From contig NZ_JAGGKB010000003.1 of NCBI RefSeq assembly GCF_017873335.1, positions 186,001 through 250,000 on the forward strand: a stretch of DNA of 64,000 nt, written 5' to 3'. Under the pieces are notes generated by a model. The model worked only from the letters and a program-made list of their open reading frames with translations. It did not search any database and had not been told where the DNA came from. Positions 59,164 through 64,000 of this stretch are shown piece after piece (positions within the stretch are counted from its first letter, which is position 1; every line of letters starts with the position of its first letter). The DNA is from Thermococcus stetteri (lineage in GTDB: Archaea; Methanobacteriota_B; Thermococci; Thermococcales; Thermococcaceae). A program made the position numbers and the translations under genes.

Positions 59164-59667
59164 GAGCATCACCAGTACGACGAGATACAACCTTAACGCC
59201 CGCAGGGCGCCCTCCTTGAAGCCTTTTCCTTTGTCTTCTTCATCTATAATCCTGCGGTACCAGCACATACCAGCCGCCCCGGCCAGGAGTATCGCTGGGA
59301 CTTCTATAATCCCGTGGGGCACCAGGCCTAAAATGAGAGTTTTCACTGGGATCCCCCTTTCTTTGAGCACGCCAACTACAAGTCCGACTATGAACCCGTT
59401 GGCAAAGATCACAAAGCCAGAGCCCACTCCAAAGAAGAGTCCAGCTACAATCACGAGAAGTGCAACCTTGGCGTTGTTGAGGAATATCTTTACAAAATTT
59501 TTGAATGGGTCATCTGAGATGCCCCCAAACTGCCTGGCTAGTCTTTCCATATACTCAATAGCCGCTCCAGGTCGGGTCTTTGAATAAGCCAGACCAACAG
59601 CTATGCCGACGAAGAACACCGCCAGAAGGTAAAGGAAGTACCTGGAGATTCTGCTCAAGGACTTCAC
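59107..59667 (-). CDS. SpoIIM-like (DUF95) membrane protein
   Basis: A 186-residue, five-helix protein. NNAKVALLVIVAGLFFGVGSGFVIFANGFIVGLVVG and GLVPHGIIEVPAILLAGAAG are characteristic of the stage II sporulation M/DUF95 family. Archaea do not sporulate; function unknown. It starts at GTG, overlapping the upstream stop as GTGA. Confidence 0.85.
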   Translation of the reverse strand: MKSLSRISRYFLYLLAVFFVGIAVGLAYSKTRPGAAIEYMERLARQFGGISDDPFKNFVKIFLNNAKVALLVIVAGLFFGVGSGFVIFANGFIVGLVVGVLKERGIPVKTLILGLVPHGIIEVPAILLAGAAGMCWYRRIIDEEDKGKGFKEGALRALRLYLVVLVMLLIAAFIEAYVTPNVANLG

Positions 59668-59948
59668 CCTTCGAGGGCTTTTTTCAATGCTATCTTAAAG
59701 TCTTCAACGTTTATATAGGGCATCTCGACATCGAGCCTCATGGCGAAGAACTCATCTATTATCCCCTCTAGCTCATCAAGCCTGTGGCCTTCAAGCCTGC
59801 TCTCAAGCTCCTGAACTGCCTCTTCTGGGTGGATGAAGAAATCCCCTGTTATCCTAACGTGTTCGGCTCTCCCGTCCTTCTCGTCAAACTCTATCCTTAT
59901 TAGGCCCTTTCTAGCCTTGTGTTCGCCAATGTGGTGTTTCATACCCAT
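59664..59948 (-). CDS. Lipoate-protein ligase C-terminal domain protein (LplB-like)
   Basis: A 94-residue protein resembling the accessory C-terminal domain of lipoate ligases: HKARKGLIRIEFDEKDGRAEHVRITGDFFIHPEEAVQELE. In several archaea ligase activity needs separate LplA and LplB chains; this would be LplB. No LplA catalytic gene is in the window. It may start at 59948 or at the second Met (59942). It is coupled to the SpoIIM-like gene. Confidence 0.72.
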   Translation of the reverse strand: MGMKHHIGEHKARKGLIRIEFDEKDGRAEHVRITGDFFIHPEEAVQELESRLEGHRLDELEGIIDEFFAMRLDVEMPYINVEDFKIALKKALEG

Positions 59949-59976
59949 CCCCTTAGTAAGCTCGCAGAAGAAGTTT

Positions 59977-60704
59977 TTAAATGTTAGTCATGTTCTCTGA
60001 GCTCGACATTGCTCGCCCATCGTAGAAAACTCTCAGCTTCATCGGCGTATTCCAGGTGTACCCTGCTGTTATAGATACCGACAGGCGCCCGAAGGTGTGC
60101 TTTCCTCCAGATATCTCAAGAGCGTCGTTGGGGTACGCTATGAGGGCCACCACCAGGGTCTTTCCGCGCCACACTTTACGTGCCCTTACGTACACCGTCA
60201 GTTCTTCTTTTGTAGTGCTCCCGCCGAAGACCCCAGGGAGCTCCAGAGGGAACGAGAACCGCCACACAACGTCCTCTCCAGAGGCGTACTTTTCCAGAGG
60301 TTTCAGTCCCAGTTCCTCCGCCATAGAAAAAACTTCATCCTCAATGAGCCTCCCGACTTCTTCTTCCACCTTTCCACGGACCAGAGGAAGAATCGTTGAA
60401 GGAACGGGGGAGAGACCAACAACCGCTACGTACCCCACAACCCCGTCTTCCAGCGAAACACCCACACCGGCCAGCCTTGATAGGTTCTCCATGTCGCGGA
60501 CAAATCCCGCGTACGAGTACTCCGTTATGGTGTACCTCACCTCTATGGGGCCGTAGGATATGGTATTAACCTGTGTTCCTTTGGAGTTCCATCCTACGGG
60601 AGCCGAGAACGGCACAAGGGTTTGGGGTTCATCCATTGTGACCACCGTTAGGAGGGAAAACAGCGCAACCACCGCAATAATGGCACCGACGATTTTCAGA
60701 GCTC

Positions 60705-60708
<4 letters not shown>
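59977..60708 (-). CDS. Membrane-anchored or secreted protein, unknown
   Basis: A 243-residue protein with an N-terminal hydrophobic helix (residues 5-24) and a beta-rich extracellular domain. Its C-terminal layout (long helix GKVEEEVGRLIEDEV, then FPLELPGVFGG, ELTVYVRARK, VVALIAYPND, LRVFYDG) parallels the upstream lipoprotein, so the two may be diverged paralogues. It overlaps that gene by 4 bp. Function unknown. Confidence 0.65.
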
Positions 60709-63496
<2,788 letters not shown>

Positions 63497-63543
63497 GTTC
63501 TCTTCCATTTCTTCCTTTTCTGCCTATATCCAGATATCGGTAG

Positions 63544-63558
63544 CGATACTAAGTATCG
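63544..63558. promoter_or_regulatory. Palindrome upstream of DapA-family gene promoter
   Basis: CGATACT-A-AGTATCG is a perfect inverted repeat with 7-bp arms, followed by a related AGTACTTAGT at 63566-63575. It lies about 35 bp upstream of a TATATAA box at 63591-63597, a usual position for an archaeal activator site. Regulator unknown. Confidence 0.55.
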
Positions 63559-63643
63559 AGGGACAGTACTTAGTGAGAGCCTGACTAGCCTATATAACCC
63601 CAATCCTAAAATACCCCGTTGATGTAATCCCCTTGGTGATTTC

Positions 63644-64000
63644 ATGCACGGCGTAATTGTGCCCCTCGTAACTCCCTTCAATGAAGACTACTCGATAGAC
63701 ATATCAGCTCTCGAAGAGCACATAGATTACCTCCAGAAAGTTGGAGTCCATGGGATATTCATAAACGCCACCACTGGAGAGTTTACGAGCCTCAGCAGGG
63801 AGGAGAGGAAGTTTTTGGCTGAAAAAGGGCGCGAGCTTGTAAGTTCAGCTTTCTACCTCGTTGGAACTGCATCGTCGAACACATTCGAGGTTATTGAACT
63901 TACAAAGCATGCCCAGGGCATCGGAGCGGACTACGCGGTCATAACACCGCCCTACTACTGCCCTCTCAACGAGGAGGCCCTGTTCGAGCACTACTCGATG
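63644..64000 (+). CDS. Dihydrodipicolinate synthase/KDG aldolase-family protein (partial)
   Basis: The first 119 codons of a DapA/NAL-family TIM-barrel aldolase, cut by the window end. VIVPLVTPFNEDYSID, VHGIFINATTGEFTSLSREER and YAVITPPYY match the family. The substrate (aspartate semialdehyde, KDG or another aldehyde) cannot be decided from this part. GGTGATTTC precedes the ATG at 63644 and TATATAA lies at 63591. Confidence 0.85.
   Translation, partial: MHGVIVPLVTPFNEDYSIDISALEEHIDYLQKVGVHGIFINATTGEFTSLSREERKFLAEKGRELVSSAFYLVGTASSNTFEVIELTKHAQGIGADYAVITPPYYCPLNEEALFEHYSM

Noticed and set aside
59107-59667. Sporulation function for the SpoIIM-like gene
   Set aside because: The name reflects a bacterial homologue; archaea do not sporulate and no other sporulation gene is present.

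Overview
The window is a gene-dense stretch of a hyperthermophilic euryarchaeon of the order Thermococcales (Thermococcus-like, going by gene content). The indicators are GGTGA-type ribosome binding sites 4-8 nt before starts, TTTAAATA/TTTATAA promoter boxes, a 13-gene membrane-bound sulfane reductase (Mbs/Mbx) operon with a SurR site, split GMP synthase, PurP, Thermococcales-restricted families (DUF257, DUF835, archaeal ATPase) and a box C/D guide RNA. No rRNA, tRNA or CRISPR array was seen.

Layout. 0.2-1.5 kb: a PIN/ribbon-helix-helix toxin-antitoxin pair and a 45-bp IS200/IS605-type scar that truncates a DUF996 gene. 1.6-11.4 kb: thyX, a START-like protein, a broken beta-propeller gene, small membrane proteins, a nitrilase-family enzyme, a secreted Amidase_3-AMIN protein, a tRNA-binding protein, a dual-specificity phosphatase, a nitroreductase, a PhnP-like hydrolase, a frameshifted archaeal ATPase behind tandem palindromes, and a Mut7-C protein. 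11.4-16.9 kb: oligopeptide ABC transporter oppABCDF with a doubly frameshifted oppA. 17-21.3 kb: MptE-like enzyme, PH0207-type aminotransferase, a class I glutamine amidotransferase homologue lacking its Cys and His, a radical SAM protein, OsmC, and a C/D RNA over the end of osmC. 21.3-29.4 kb: purine genes guaB, guaAB, guaAA, purL and purP, with a PIN/DUF104 toxin-antitoxin pair wedged between the two GMP synthase subunits.

29.4-34.4 kb is an accessory island: a decayed operon of membrane/PH-domain genes, a chimeric swivel-domain ORF, a 412-bp highly structured IS605-derived element that looks like a solo omega-RNA, a truncated gene, a compact DUF2284-CARF-PIN operon (the best candidate for an undescribed system) and a broken DUF257 gene. 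34.5-42 kb: SDR, PEBP lipoprotein, PQ-loop protein, a thioredoxin-like lipoprotein plus CcdA with an extended SurR site between them, an Lrp regulator, a split class III aminotransferase/racemase, an NCS2 permease and DUF996.

42.1-52 kb is the Mbs complex: Mrp-type Na+/H+ antiporter subunits A-H', then M, J, K, L, N. MbxL keeps only one Cys of each CxxC pair, which argues for sulfane reductase and against hydrogenase. 52.2-64 kb: ACT regulator, radical SAM-TRAM protein, two damaged secreted-protein genes, wecB/wecC for UDP-ManNAcA, DUF354, SpoIIM-like, a lipoate-ligase C-terminal protein, two secreted proteins, argS, and the start of a dihydrodipicolinate-synthase-family gene.

About ten genes carry frameshifts or stops. 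Many lesions are single-base changes in homopolymers, so assembly error must be separated from real decay; two exact short tandem duplications and an in-frame TAA are less easily explained that way.
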